Origin: Streptomyces flavofungini
GTDB taxonomy: Bacteria; Actinomycetota; Actinomycetes; Streptomycetales; Streptomycetaceae
Length of the DNA stretch: 64,000 bases
NCBI RefSeq assembly: GCF_014650815.1
Contig: NZ_BMVR01000011.1
Span: forward strand, 186,001 to 250,000
Reading direction: 5' to 3'
Part shown: positions 7,334 through 15,050 of the stretch, one piece after another
Numbering within the stretch: position 1 is the stretch's first letter
How the letters are laid out: every line of letters begins with the position of its first letter
The notes under the pieces: generated by a model
What the model was told of the DNA's origin: nothing
What the model saw: only the letters and a program-made list of their open reading frames with translations
The model's database searches: none
Program-made: the position numbers and the translations under genes

Positions 7334-8239
7334 TCACATCCACTTGGCGGCAGCACGCAGCAGCCATTCGTGCGCCCGCGCGATGTGCGGCATGGCGAGT
7401 GTGCCGGTGCGTACGACGAGGAAGTACGTCCGCAGGGGCGGCACCGCCGGCTCCAGCAGCGCCACCACCTCTCCTGACTTCAGGGCGGCGGTGCACAGGT
7501 AGCGCGGCAGGACGGCGAGCCCGGCGCCCGTGGTCACACAGGCGAGCACCGCCCGCAGATCCGGCACGATGACGGTGCCCGAAGCGGCGGGGCGGGAGTC
7601 GAAGACGGCGGCCCAGTAGCGCGAGACGAGCGGCAGCGACTCGTGCACCTCGACCACCGGCAGGTTCTCCACCATGCTCGCGCCCTTGCGGCGCAGCTTG
7701 CCGGGGCCGATCCGGGCGGCCCAGCGCGGCGCGGCGACCAGGACGTGCTCCTCGTCGCACAGGGGCGTCGCGGTGAGCAGCGCGCCGCGCGGGCGGGCCG
7801 TGGTGATCGCGAGGTCGTGATGCCCGGCGGCGAGCCCTTCCAGGACCTCCTCCGCGTTGCCGAACGAGGCGCGCAGCGCCAGGCCGTGGCCGTCGTCGCC
7901 GGTCAGCGCGGTGAGAGCGGGCAGGGCGCGTTCGGCGGTGAACTCCGGTGGCCCGGCGAGGTGGAGCGTGCGGACCGACGAGTCCTTGTCGAGCCCGGCC
8001 TCGGCGATCTCCACGAGCGCGTCGAGGTGCGGGGCGGCCTTGTGAGCGAGTTCTTCGCCCGTGGTCGTGGGGGTCACGCCGCGGGCCTGGCGCAGGAAGA
8101 GCGGTCGGCCCACCTGCCGCTCCAGCGTGCGGATCTGTGAGGTCACGGCGGGCTGGGAGAGACCGAGGAGAGCCGCCGCCCGCGTGAAGGACCCCGCCCG
8201 GTGCACGGTCACGAAAGTCCGCAGCAGGGCCAGATCCAT
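7334..8239 (-). CDS. LysR family transcriptional regulator
   Basis: The 301-residue protein starts with a canonical LysR winged helix (MDLALLRTFVTVHRAGSFTR, then LGLSQPAVTSQIRTLE and GRPLFLR, residues 1-60). A periplasmic-binding-like effector domain of the expected length follows. LysR proteins usually regulate a divergent or nearby gene in response to a small metabolite. Here no divergent partner exists: the upstream PLP-enzyme operon points the same way. The target is therefore unclear. An AT-rich segment CTATAAATTTGTCGATAG upstream of the start (8290-8307) could hold its own operator. Confidence 0.88.
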   Translation of the reverse strand: MDLALLRTFVTVHRAGSFTRAAALLGLSQPAVTSQIRTLERQVGRPLFLRQARGVTPTTTGEELAHKAAPHLDALVEIAEAGLDKDSSVRTLHLAGPPEFTAERALPALTALTGDDGHGLALRASFGNAEEVLEGLAAGHHDLAITTARPRGALLTATPLCDEEHVLVAAPRWAARIGPGKLRRKGASMVENLPVVEVHESLPLVSRYWAAVFDSRPAASGTVIVPDLRAVLACVTTGAGLAVLPRYLCTAALKSGEVVALLEPAVPPLRTYFLVVRTGTLAMPHIARAHEWLLRAAAKWM

Positions 8240-8570
8240 GTCGCCACCTACTCCTTCAGCTCCCCCTGTCGGCCCCCGGCGCCCGCCAACTATAAATTTG
8301 TCGATAGGTTGCTGTCGCTACTGTGATTGGACACTGACACAGAGTCAACTAGCCTTGTTCGCGCGGTTCTTCGCGCGCAGAACCGGGACAGTCCGAGCCA
8401 CGAGGGGGGAGGCTCGGACTGTCCGTTGTACGTAGCCGGGACGGTCCGCAGGTACGCGGCGGGGAGGTCCGGGCCGGGCTGCGGCGGAGGGCCCTCGCCA
8501 GGCTGCAGGGGATGTCTCCCGCCAGGTCGCAGGGGGTATTCCCCGCACCAGGTCGCGAGGGAGCTCCGGG
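8240..8570. other. Intergenic region between lysR and the PLP-enzyme gene
   Basis: This 331-bp stretch has no supported gene. It contains the AT-rich lysR promoter region (about 8285-8345) and the long hairpin at 8386-8424, annotated separately. The remainder is GC-rich spacer with repeated CGCAGG-type motifs. Confidence 0.5.
8386..8424. terminator. Strong hairpin terminator after the PLP-enzyme operon
   Basis: A perfect 14-bp inverted repeat, GGACAGTCCGAGCC (8386-8399) and GGCTCGGACTGTCC (8411-8424), has an 11-nt loop. It lies about 150 bp beyond the stop of the leftward PLP-enzyme gene and upstream of the lysR promoter, so it should insulate the two. Confidence 0.8.
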
Positions 8571-9818
8571 TCAGGCCCTCGTCTCGTCCAGCGCCCGCAG
8601 TACGTCCGCCACCAGGTCGTCGGCGTCCTCCGCGCCCGCGGAGAAGCGGATGAAGCCCTCCGGAACGGCGTCACCGCCCCAGCGGCCGCGCCGCTCGGCG
8701 GTGGACCGTACGCCGCCGAAGCTCGTCGCGTCGTCCACGAGCCGCAGCGCGTCGAGAAAACGCTCGGCACGCGCGCGTGAGGGCAGCTCGAACGACACCA
8801 CGCACCCGAAGCGCCGCATCTGCCGCGCCGCGAGCTTGTACGAGGGGTCGTCGGGCAGGCCGGGATAGCGCAGGCCGGTCACGTCGGCGCGGTCGCGCAG
8901 AGCCTCGGCCAGGGCCAGGGCGGTCGCGTTCTGCCGGTCGACCCGCAACTGGAGCGTCGCGAGCGAGCGGTGCGCCAGCCAGGCCTCCATGGGCCCCGGG
9001 ATGGCCCCGACGATCTTGCGCCAGCGTCGGACGGCGGCCGTCAACTCGGCGTCGCGGCAGGCCACGTACCCGAGCAGGAGGTCGCCGTGCCCGGTGAGCT
9101 GCTTGGTACCGCTGGCCACGGAGAAGTCGGCGCCGAGGTCGAGGGGGCGCTGGCCGAGCGGGGTGGCGAGGGTGTTGTCGACGGCGACGAGGGCGCCGCG
9201 CGCGTGGGCGGCGTCGGCGAGGCGGCGCACGTCGCACACGTCGAGGCCGGGATTGGAGGGCGTCTCGATCCACAGGAGCCGGGCGCCGTCGAGCACGTCG
9301 AGCTGCGCGTCGCCGCCGGTGGGCGCGGTGCGGACCTCGATGCCGTACGCCGTGAGCTGCTCGCGCACCAGGGGCAGCGCCTGATAGCCGTCGTCCGGCA
9401 GGACCACGGCGTCGCCCGCGCGGAGCTGCGAGAAGAGCACCGCGGAGATCGCGGCCATGCCGGACGCGAAGACGAGGGTCTCCACGGAGTCGTCCGCGGG
9501 GGATTCGAGTTCCCCGATGGCGCGCTCCAGGTGGGTCCAGGTCGGGTTCTCGTCGCGGCCGTAGGTGTAGGGGCCGGTCGGCTCGCCGGGGAGGTGGAAG
9601 TGCGCGGCGAACACGGGGCCCGGGAGGGTCGGCTCGTACTTCGCCGGTTCGGGGAGACCGGCCCGCACCGCGCGGGTGCCGTCGCCGGTCGGGGGCGCGC
9701 CGGTGTGTTCGCCAGTCGGGGATGCGCCGGTGCTTTCGTCCGTCACGGGCGTACCGGTGCCTTGGTCGGCGTGCGCGGGGGCGGGCGTGTGCCCCGGTAT
9801 CCGCTCCGCGTCCGTCAT
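8571..9818 (-). CDS. Cys/Met-metabolism PLP enzyme (cystathionine gamma-lyase/synthase type)
   Basis: The protein has 415 residues. After a ~50-residue Thr/Gly/Pro-rich tail-like start, it shows the fold-type-I pattern of the family: YGRDENPTWTHLE (residues 86-98), VFASGMAAISAVL, WIETPSNP, VAVDNTLATP, and the PLP lysine K239 in SGTKQLTGHGD. Such enzymes carry out gamma- or beta-elimination or replacement on cystathionine, homocysteine derivatives or cysteine. The ATG overlaps the stop of the upstream phosphatase gene (ATGA), so the two are translationally coupled. Lyase versus synthase cannot be decided by inspection. The extended N-terminus is not part of the catalytic fold. Confidence 0.87.
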   Translation of the reverse strand: MTDAERIPGHTPAPAHADQGTGTPVTDESTGASPTGEHTGAPPTGDGTRAVRAGLPEPAKYEPTLPGPVFAAHFHLPGEPTGPYTYGRDENPTWTHLERAIGELESPADDSVETLVFASGMAAISAVLFSQLRAGDAVVLPDDGYQALPLVREQLTAYGIEVRTAPTGGDAQLDVLDGARLLWIETPSNPGLDVCDVRRLADAAHARGALVAVDNTLATPLGQRPLDLGADFSVASGTKQLTGHGDLLLGYVACRDAELTAAVRRWRKIVGAIPGPMEAWLAHRSLATLQLRVDRQNATALALAEALRDRADVTGLRYPGLPDDPSYKLAARQMRRFGCVVSFELPSRARAERFLDALRLVDDATSFGGVRSTAERRGRWGGDAVPEGFIRFSAGAEDADDLVADVLRALDETRA

Positions 9819-10351
9819 GCCGCTCGTCCTTCCACCGTGTCCCGTACCGCGTCGAGCAGGCCGTCGCTCGCCGCCTCCACCATTGTCAGGCACTCCGCGA
9901 AGCCGTCGGCGTCGCCGTAGTACGGGTCGGGGACGTCCAGGTCGCCGTCGGCCTCGGGGTCGTAGGAGCGCAGCAGGCGCACCTTGTCCGCGTCCTCCGG
10001 CGTGGGCGCCAGGCGGCGCAGGGTGCGCTGGTGGCCGCGGTCCAGGGCGATCACCAGGTCGCGCCGGGCGAACCAGTCCGCCCGGAACTGGCGGGCCACG
10101 TGGTCGGTCCCGTAGCCCGCGGCCTTCAGTACGGCGTCGGTGCGGGGGTCGGCGGGGTCGCCCTCGTGCCAGCCGTCGGTGCCCGCGCTGTCCACCACGA
10201 CGAGTCCGTCCAAGCCCGCGTCATGGACGAGCGCGCGGAAGACCGACGCGGCCATGGGCGAGCGGCAGATGTTGCCGGTGCATACGAAGCACACGGCGTA
10301 CGGCGCGTGGACGGAGCCGGAGGACGGCGCGGGCGCGGAGGCGTGGGGCAT
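9815..10351 (-). CDS. Low-molecular-weight protein-tyrosine phosphatase
   Basis: The 178-residue protein has the P-loop VCTGNICRS (Cys24 to Arg30, CX5R) near the N-terminus and the general-acid motif DPYYGD near the C-terminus, the two hallmarks of LMW-PTPs. It dephosphorylates phosphotyrosine through a cysteinyl-phosphate intermediate. Streptomyces PtpA, of the same family, affects secondary metabolism, but orthology is not established here. The ATG at 10351 puts the P-loop at the usual distance after a short Ala/Ser/Pro leader. The gene overlaps the downstream PLP-enzyme gene by 4 bp. Confidence 0.9.
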   Translation of the reverse strand: MPHASAPAPSSGSVHAPYAVCFVCTGNICRSPMAASVFRALVHDAGLDGLVVVDSAGTDGWHEGDPADPRTDAVLKAAGYGTDHVARQFRADWFARRDLVIALDRGHQRTLRRLAPTPEDADKVRLLRSYDPEADGDLDVPDPYYGDADGFAECLTMVEAASDGLLDAVRDTVEGRAA

Positions 10352-10359
10352 GGGTGGGG

Positions 10360-10740
10360 TCAGTCCTTGTGGTCGGGGAGGGCGACGTTCATCGCCCAGG
10401 ACACGATCGAAATGATCAGGCCACCCAGTACGGCGGTCCAGAAGCCCTCGACGTGGAAGCTGACGTCGAGTTTGTCGGCCAGCCACGACGTGAGCAGCAG
10501 CATCAGGGCGTTGACCACCAGGGTGATCAGGCCGAGGGTCAGGATGAACAGGGGGAAGGTCAGGACCTGCACCACGGGCTTGACCACGAAGTTCACCAGG
10601 CCGAACAGCAGGGCGACGACGAGCAGCGTGAGGGCCTTCTTGCCGGTGTTGTCGCCGGTGAGCGTGATCTTGTCGAGCAGCCACACGGCCACGGCCAGGG
10701 CCGCCGCGTTGGCGATCGTCTTGACTACGAAATTCTTCAT
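10360..10740 (-). CDS. Phage-holin-family (YvlD-like, four-helix) membrane protein
   Basis: The 126-residue protein has four hydrophobic segments (residues ~5-25, 36-56, 58-80, 103-122) with the conserved FGLVNFVVKPV and GLITLVVNALMLLL motifs of the superfamily-IV holin-like/DUF360 proteins. Most chromosomal members have no lytic role and are of unknown function. It ends 8 bp upstream of the phosphatase start and is probably in the same leftward operon. The start ATG gives a basic residue followed directly by helix 1. Confidence 0.85.
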   Translation of the reverse strand: MKNFVVKTIANAAALAVAVWLLDKITLTGDNTGKKALTLLVVALLFGLVNFVVKPVVQVLTFPLFILTLGLITLVVNALMLLLTSWLADKLDVSFHVEGFWTAVLGGLIISIVSWAMNVALPDHKD

Positions 10741-10811
10741 GTGTCTGATCGTGGCAGACGTGAGGAAGCAGCGGTCGGTTCACGACCTGGGGCAAGGGGC
10801 GCAGAAGAGCG

Positions 10812-11129
10812 ATGAAGGCATTCCGACTGGACGAGCTGGAAGCGGAGCGGGCCGCGAACGACGGCGCGTATCTGCAGTTTCTGCGGGAGCGGAACATGTC
10901 GGTCGGGCTCTACGCGCTGGACGCGGGCGACAACGACCCGCAGCAGCCGCACCGGCAGGATGAGGTGTACATGGTCGTCAGCGGCCGTGCCTCGATCACG
11001 GTCGGGATGGAGACGACGGAGGTCGCGCGCGGCAGTGTGGTGTACGTGCCGGCCGGGGTGCCGCACAAGTTCCACCACATCAGCGAGGACCTGCGGGTTC
11101 TTGTGGTGTTCTCGCCGCCGGAGCGGTGA
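10812..11129 (+). CDS. Small cupin-domain protein
   Basis: The single-domain cupin has 105 residues. Motif 1 is seen in HRQDEVYMVVSGRASI, with His and Glu in the metal-binding positions but no HxH pair. Motif 2 is PAGVPHKFHHI. The compact beta-barrel fold is clear; function (binding protein, isomerase or dioxygenase) is not. It is divergent from the holin-like gene with 71 bp between starts. The weak AGAAGAG before the ATG may serve as ribosome-binding site. Confidence 0.85.
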   Translation: MKAFRLDELEAERAANDGAYLQFLRERNMSVGLYALDAGDNDPQQPHRQDEVYMVVSGRASITVGMETTEVARGSVVYVPAGVPHKFHHISEDLRVLVVFSPPER

Positions 11130-11456
11130 GGCGCGGGGCTGGTGCGCGCCGACCGGTTGTTTCCGGCGGTACGAGGGGCCCGGGGCTCCCCGGCCTCGGC
11201 GCCCCGGACCTCAGAGCGTCGACCTCAGGGCTCGGACCTCAGGGTTCCCTAGGGGGTGAGTCAGGGGAGGACAAGGGATCGCGCGGCCCCGAACTGGCTT
11301 TTTCCGACCTAGCATCGAATGCGTGAAGTGGGAAATCTGCTCAGGAGCGGAGTTTCCCGGCGGTCGCGGAGATCCCGTGCCACCGCGACTGCTGTCGCAG
11401 CGCGGACGAAGCGCGGGCGGTAACGGAATCTGCGGAGAAAGGTAAGGACGAGGGCA
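11130..11456. other. Intergenic region with a 14-bp triple repeat
   Basis: This 327-bp stretch is non-coding as far as I can see. It contains three 14-bp tandem units beginning GACCTCAG at 11207, 11221 and 11235. A short inverted repeat GGGAAA/TTTCCC (11330-11358) lies before the DUF5326 gene. No promoter matching consensus well is visible. Confidence 0.45.
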
Positions 11457-11672
11457 ATGCGAGAGATCTTCGCGGGTATGCCGTGGTGGGTGAAGTGGAT
11501 CGCGGTGCCGGTCATCGCTCTGGTGGTCTTCGGCGGACTGATAGCGAGCGTCGTCGGCTTCGTCTTCACGCTGCTCTTCAAGCTGCTGCTGTTCGTGGCA
11601 CTGGTCGGTGGGCTCGTCTACGTCGTACGGAAGTTCATATCCAGCTCGTCCTCATCCCGAAGCGACTGGTGA
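11457..11672 (+). CDS. DUF5326 family small membrane protein
   Basis: The 71-residue protein has a short amphipathic start with MPWWVKW, then two closely packed hydrophobic segments (residues ~13-35 and 37-58) and a Ser-rich polar tail ending RSDW. This pattern is that of the actinobacterial DUF5326 family, of unknown function. A GAGGG site lies a few bases before the ATG. It precedes ssgR in the same direction, separated by about 200 bp. Confidence 0.78.
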   Translation: MREIFAGMPWWVKWIAVPVIALVVFGGLIASVVGFVFTLLFKLLLFVALVGGLVYVVRKFISSSSSSRSDW

Positions 11673-11869
11673 AGTCCCGTAGCGCCTGGTGAAAGGGAAA
11701 GCAAGGGTTCCCTCCCCAGGGGGAAGTTTCCCGTCACGGCGCCCGTCACCGGTGGCCAAGGGTTAGAGTCCGAAAACCGACACGGGGGCGATCCCCGTAG
11801 GCGGGCCCACTGCCCCCACTCGTCTGCCTCCGGGCACGGGTGGTCCCCCCTGTGCTTCGGGAGTGACCC

Positions 11870-12769
11870 ATGGCCTCGGTTGACGACGCACCCCCGGACG
11901 TTCGGCCCACCCACCCCGAAGGCGAAGCCATTTCGGGCGCCGGACCATCAACTCCCGCGAGCAGAGGGCTCCTTACGGGCAGCATCCCCGGGGCAGCCTC
12001 CGACACCGCCCCGGCGGGCGTCGGCCCCACGCTCATCGGCTCCGTGCAGCGGGCCATGCGCCTCCTGGAGGCGGCCGCCTCGCACCCCGGCGGAGCTCCC
12101 GCGAAGCAGCTGGCCCGTGAGGCGGGCCTGGCCCTGCCGACGGCCTACCACCTGTTGCGGACCCTGAACCACGAGGGCTATCTGCGCCGGGAGAAGGGTG
12201 TGTTCGTCCTCGGCGACGCGGCGGAGCGGCTGAGCGCGGGAGCGGTGGAGCAGAACCGCCGAGCCATGATCGGCGAAACCCTGGAGCACTGGCGTGACGC
12301 CATCGGCGTGCCCGTGTACTTCGCCATCTACCGCGACGGCGAGATCGAGGTCGTGTCCGTCGCCGACACCTCGGGCAATCCGGCCGTCGAGGAGTGGGCC
12401 GACTTCCGCGAGACCGGTCACGCCCACGCGATCGGACAGTGTCTGCTCGCCCAACTCGACGACGCGGCACGGCGGGACCACCTGGACCGGCACCCGGTGC
12501 GCTCCCTCACGCCGAACACGGTGCGTGACGACCGGACGTTCCTGAGACGGCTGGAAGCGGTGGGGCGGATGACCCCGGTGATGGAGTATCAGGAGTACGC
12601 GCTCGGGACGGTCTGCGCCGCGATCCCGGTCACGGTGGGCACCACCGCGGCCACGATGGCGATCTCCGTTCCGTCGTCGCAGGCGAGCCGTTTGTTGCCG
12701 GCGACGCGGCTGTTGCAGGCGGAGCTCGGAAAGCTACTAAGGACACTCGCCTTCTCTATCAGCATCTGA
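11870..12769 (+). CDS. ssgR: SsgR, IclR-family activator of ssgA
   Basis: The protein has 299 residues. A ~45-residue disordered head precedes an IclR winged helix (APAKQLAREAGLALPTAYHLL, then NHEGYLRREKGVFVLG, about residues 75-115), followed by an IclR effector domain. The immediate downstream gene is ssgA. That adjacency is diagnostic: in S. coelicolor the IclR regulator SsgR sits before ssgA and activates its transcription at the onset of sporulation. GGGAG precedes the ATG. The functional call rests on the family and synteny. Confidence 0.88.
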   Translation: MASVDDAPPDVRPTHPEGEAISGAGPSTPASRGLLTGSIPGAASDTAPAGVGPTLIGSVQRAMRLLEAAASHPGGAPAKQLAREAGLALPTAYHLLRTLNHEGYLRREKGVFVLGDAAERLSAGAVEQNRRAMIGETLEHWRDAIGVPVYFAIYRDGEIEVVSVADTSGNPAVEEWADFRETGHAHAIGQCLLAQLDDAARRDHLDRHPVRSLTPNTVRDDRTFLRRLEAVGRMTPVMEYQEYALGTVCAAIPVTVGTTAATMAISVPSSQASRLLPATRLLQAELGKLLRTLAFSISI

Positions 12770-12780
12770 AAACTCACTCC

Positions 12781-12810
12781 TTGTGATCTGATGTGCACGT
12801 TAAGCAAGAT
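12781..12810 (+). promoter_or_regulatory. Candidate ssgA promoter
   Basis: In the 101-bp ssgR-ssgA gap, TTGTGA (12781-12786) is followed 18 bp later by CAAGAT (12805-12810). The AT-richer context contrasts with surrounding coding DNA. ssgA is known to have its own SsgR-dependent promoter, which must lie in this gap or inside ssgR. Confidence 0.45.
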
Positions 12811-12870
12811 GCCATGAGTGTCAGGGAGTTGGTTCCTGCCACAAAGGGCTTAGTGACGGGGTAGGCGGCG

Positions 12871-13308
12871 ATGCGCGAGTCGGTCCAGGCAGAGGTCATG
12901 ATGAGCTTCCTCGTGTCGGAGGAGCTGTCGTTCCGCATCCCGGTGGAGCTGCGGTACGAGACGCGAGATCCCTATGCCGTGCGGCTGACCTTCCACCTCC
13001 CCGGCGATGTCCCGGTGACCTGGGCCTTCGGGCGGGAGCTCCTGGCCGAAGGCGTGGGCAGGGCGTGCGGGGACGGCGATGTGCGGATCGCGCCGATCGA
13101 CCCCGAGCAGTCGGACGAGGTGCTGATCCGGCTTCAAGTGGGCCACGATCAGGCTCTGTTCAGGGTGGGCATCCCGCCGCTGCTCGCCTTCCTCGACCGG
13201 ACGGACAAGCTGGTGCCGCTGGGGCAGGAGCGGACGCTCATCGACTTCGAGACGCACCTCGACGAGGCCCTGGACCGGATCCTCGCGGAGGAGCAGAGCG
13301 CGGGCTGA
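12871..13308 (+). CDS. ssgA: SsgA, sporulation-specific cell-division activator
   Basis: The 145-residue SALP-family protein (Streptomyces SsgA-like protein) contains the near-invariant stretches SFLVSEELSFRIPVELRYE and DRTDKLVPLGQE, ending LDRILAEEQSAG. SsgA stimulates septum formation, localises SsgB and thus FtsZ, and controls hyphal morphology and spore formation. Two starts are possible: ATG 12871 (used here, with GGGGTAGG upstream) or ATG 12901, which begins MSFLVSEE. The preceding gene encodes its IclR activator. Confidence 0.95.
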   Translation: MRESVQAEVMMSFLVSEELSFRIPVELRYETRDPYAVRLTFHLPGDVPVTWAFGRELLAEGVGRACGDGDVRIAPIDPEQSDEVLIRLQVGHDQALFRVGIPPLLAFLDRTDKLVPLGQERTLIDFETHLDEALDRILAEEQSAG

Positions 13309-13470
13309 GGAGCCGGTCGGTTTCCCAAGGGGCCCTGGGTGGCGGCGGATCAGGGCATTTCATGGCATCGCTGCGGCGTGGCCTGGGAGGTTGCTCGGCG
13401 ATGAGCGTCAGGGCCTCGCGGGCACGGCGGTGCTCCGGGGCAGGTCTTGCGGCTCGGTGCCGCCCCGGCG

Positions 13471-14832
13471 TCAGGTCTTGCGGCGGCGGCCCTTTCCGGC
13501 GAGGGAGGGGCGTCGGGGCGTGGCGCCGGAGGGCGGGGGCGAGGGGGCCTCGATCGGGGCGGGGCCGGAGCGGTCGGCGGAGACGACCAGGGCCGCGAGC
13601 GCGGTGGTGACGGGGACGGAGGCGACAAGGCCGATGGAACCGATGAGCGTGCGGACGATCTCCTCGGCGACGAGCTCGCTGTTGGCGACGGTGCCGACGC
13701 TGCTCTGGGCGATGGAGAAGAGCAGCAGGAGGGGGAGGGCGGCGCCCGCGTAGGCGAGGACGAGGGTGTTGACGACCGAGGCGATGTGGTCGCGGCCGAT
13801 GCGGATGCCCGCGCGGTACAGACCGCGCCAGCCCATCGACGGGTTGGCCTGGTGCAGTTCCCAGACGGCGGAGGTCTGGGTGACGGTGACGTCGTCGAGG
13901 ACACCGAGCGAGCCGATGATGACGCCCGCGAGCAGCAGACCGCTCATGTCGATGTCGGGATAGAGGCCGTGGATCAGGCCGGTGTTGTCGTCCGTGTTGC
14001 CGGTCAGGGAGGCCCAGCCGATGAACAGGGAGCCGAGCAGCCCGATGAGGAGGAGGGAGATGAGGGTGCCGAGGACCGCGACCGAGGTGCGCGCCGTCAG
14101 GCCGTGGCACATGTAGAGCGCGCACAGCATGATCGCGCTCGCGCCGATCACGGCGACGACCAGGGGGTTCGAGCCCTGCAGGATCGCGGGGAGGATGAAG
14201 AAGGTCAGGACCAGGAAGCTCACCGCGAGGGCGACCAGGGCCATGACGCCGCGCAGCCGTCCCACCACCACGACGACCAGGGCGAAGATGCCGGCGAGCA
14301 GGGCCATGGGGAGCTTGCGGTTCACGTCGGTGACCGAGTACTGCAGGTCCTTGGGGGCCTTGGGCTCGTAGGCGACCACCACGTCCTGGCCCGCGCGCAG
14401 TTGCCGGGGCGAGTCCGGCTGGACGACCTCGGTGAAGGTGCGGCCCTTGTCGGGGCCGCTGGTGACCTTGATCGTGGCCCGGCCGCAGGTGCCGTCCGCG
14501 CGGGACTGCGCGGACTGGCCCTCGGCGGTGGAGGTGTCGCCGTTGGGCGGGGTCTGCGAGGCGTTGAGGTCCTTGCAGGGGAGCTTCTCCAGCTTCGTCA
14601 CGGTGGCCGACTGGGTCTGCCGGTCGAAGCCGACGCCGGTGCGCTCGTGGGCCGGGGCGCCGCCCGGCCACAGGACCACGAGGCCGACGAGGACCGCGGT
14701 GGCGAAGGGGATCAGGACGGCGGCGATGACCTTGCGCAGATGCTGGGACACGGGGGCGGCGGGGCCATGGCTGTGGGAATGGCCGTGCGGCTCCGGGGCG
14801 GGGGGTCCGGCGGGCGGCTGTGTGGTGGTCAC
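13471..14832 (-). CDS. YibE/F-family multi-pass membrane protein
   Basis: The protein has 453 residues. A His-rich cytoplasmic start (PHGHSHSHG) precedes TM1. An extracytoplasmic segment follows (about residues 60-160, one Cys pair: PCKD and TCGR). Seven or so further helices span about 170-420, with the family motif GVLDDVTVTQTSAVWEL and NPSMGWRGLYRAGIRIGRDHIASVVNTLVLAYAG. This is PF07907 (YibE/F), widespread and uncharacterised. It is convergent with ssgA and divergent from thiC. The GTG start at 14832 fits the family length. Confidence 0.9.
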   Translation of the reverse strand: MTTTQPPAGPPAPEPHGHSHSHGPAAPVSQHLRKVIAAVLIPFATAVLVGLVVLWPGGAPAHERTGVGFDRQTQSATVTKLEKLPCKDLNASQTPPNGDTSTAEGQSAQSRADGTCGRATIKVTSGPDKGRTFTEVVQPDSPRQLRAGQDVVVAYEPKAPKDLQYSVTDVNRKLPMALLAGIFALVVVVVGRLRGVMALVALAVSFLVLTFFILPAILQGSNPLVVAVIGASAIMLCALYMCHGLTARTSVAVLGTLISLLLIGLLGSLFIGWASLTGNTDDNTGLIHGLYPDIDMSGLLLAGVIIGSLGVLDDVTVTQTSAVWELHQANPSMGWRGLYRAGIRIGRDHIASVVNTLVLAYAGAALPLLLLFSIAQSSVGTVANSELVAEEIVRTLIGSIGLVASVPVTTALAALVVSADRSGPAPIEAPSPPPSGATPRRPSLAGKGRRRKT

Positions 14833-14867
14833 GGCCCGATCATCGCAAGAACGGCGGGGGCCCTCTG

Positions 14868-14895
14868 TTCACCGCGCCCGACAGGACGCTAGCGT
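14868..14895 (+). promoter_or_regulatory. Candidate thiC promoter
   Basis: TTCACC (14868-14873), a 16-bp spacer and TAGCGT (14890-14895) would start the transcript about 10-15 bp before the TPP riboswitch, as expected for the thiC leader. Confidence 0.5.
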
Positions 14896-14916
14896 GGAGG
14901 CACCTTTGCAATCGCG

Positions 14917-15042
14917 GGAGCTCGGAGCACCGGGCTGAGAGGGCGCTGACCTCCGTACGAACGGCCACGAACCGGTTCGTACCGTACGGAAGCCGCTGCG
15001 TCGACCGCCGAACCTGTTACCGGGTAATGCCGGCGTAGGGAG
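14917..15042 (+). ncRNA. TPP riboswitch (THI element) of thiC
   Basis: The conserved aptamer blocks are all present: the P2/J2 sequence CCGGGCTGAGAGGGCG (14930-14944), the ACCTGTTACCGGGTAATGCCGG block (about 15012-15033), and the closing GCGTAGGGAG. The variable arm holds a perfect hairpin, CCGTACGAACGG...CCGTTCGTACGG-like (about 14955-14992). The aptamer ends just before the thiC Shine-Dalgarno region and ATG. TPP binding is expected to sequester the initiation site. Confidence 0.95.
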
Positions 15043-15050
15043 TAGGTCTC

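Noticed and set aside
10360..10740. Holin-like gene as evidence of a prophage
   Set aside because: No endolysin, integrase or structural phage genes nearby; such holin-family proteins are common chromosomal genes in actinobacteria.
14955..14992. Palindromic arm in the thiC leader as an independent terminator
   Set aside because: It is the variable P3-type arm of the TPP aptamer between the two conserved blocks.
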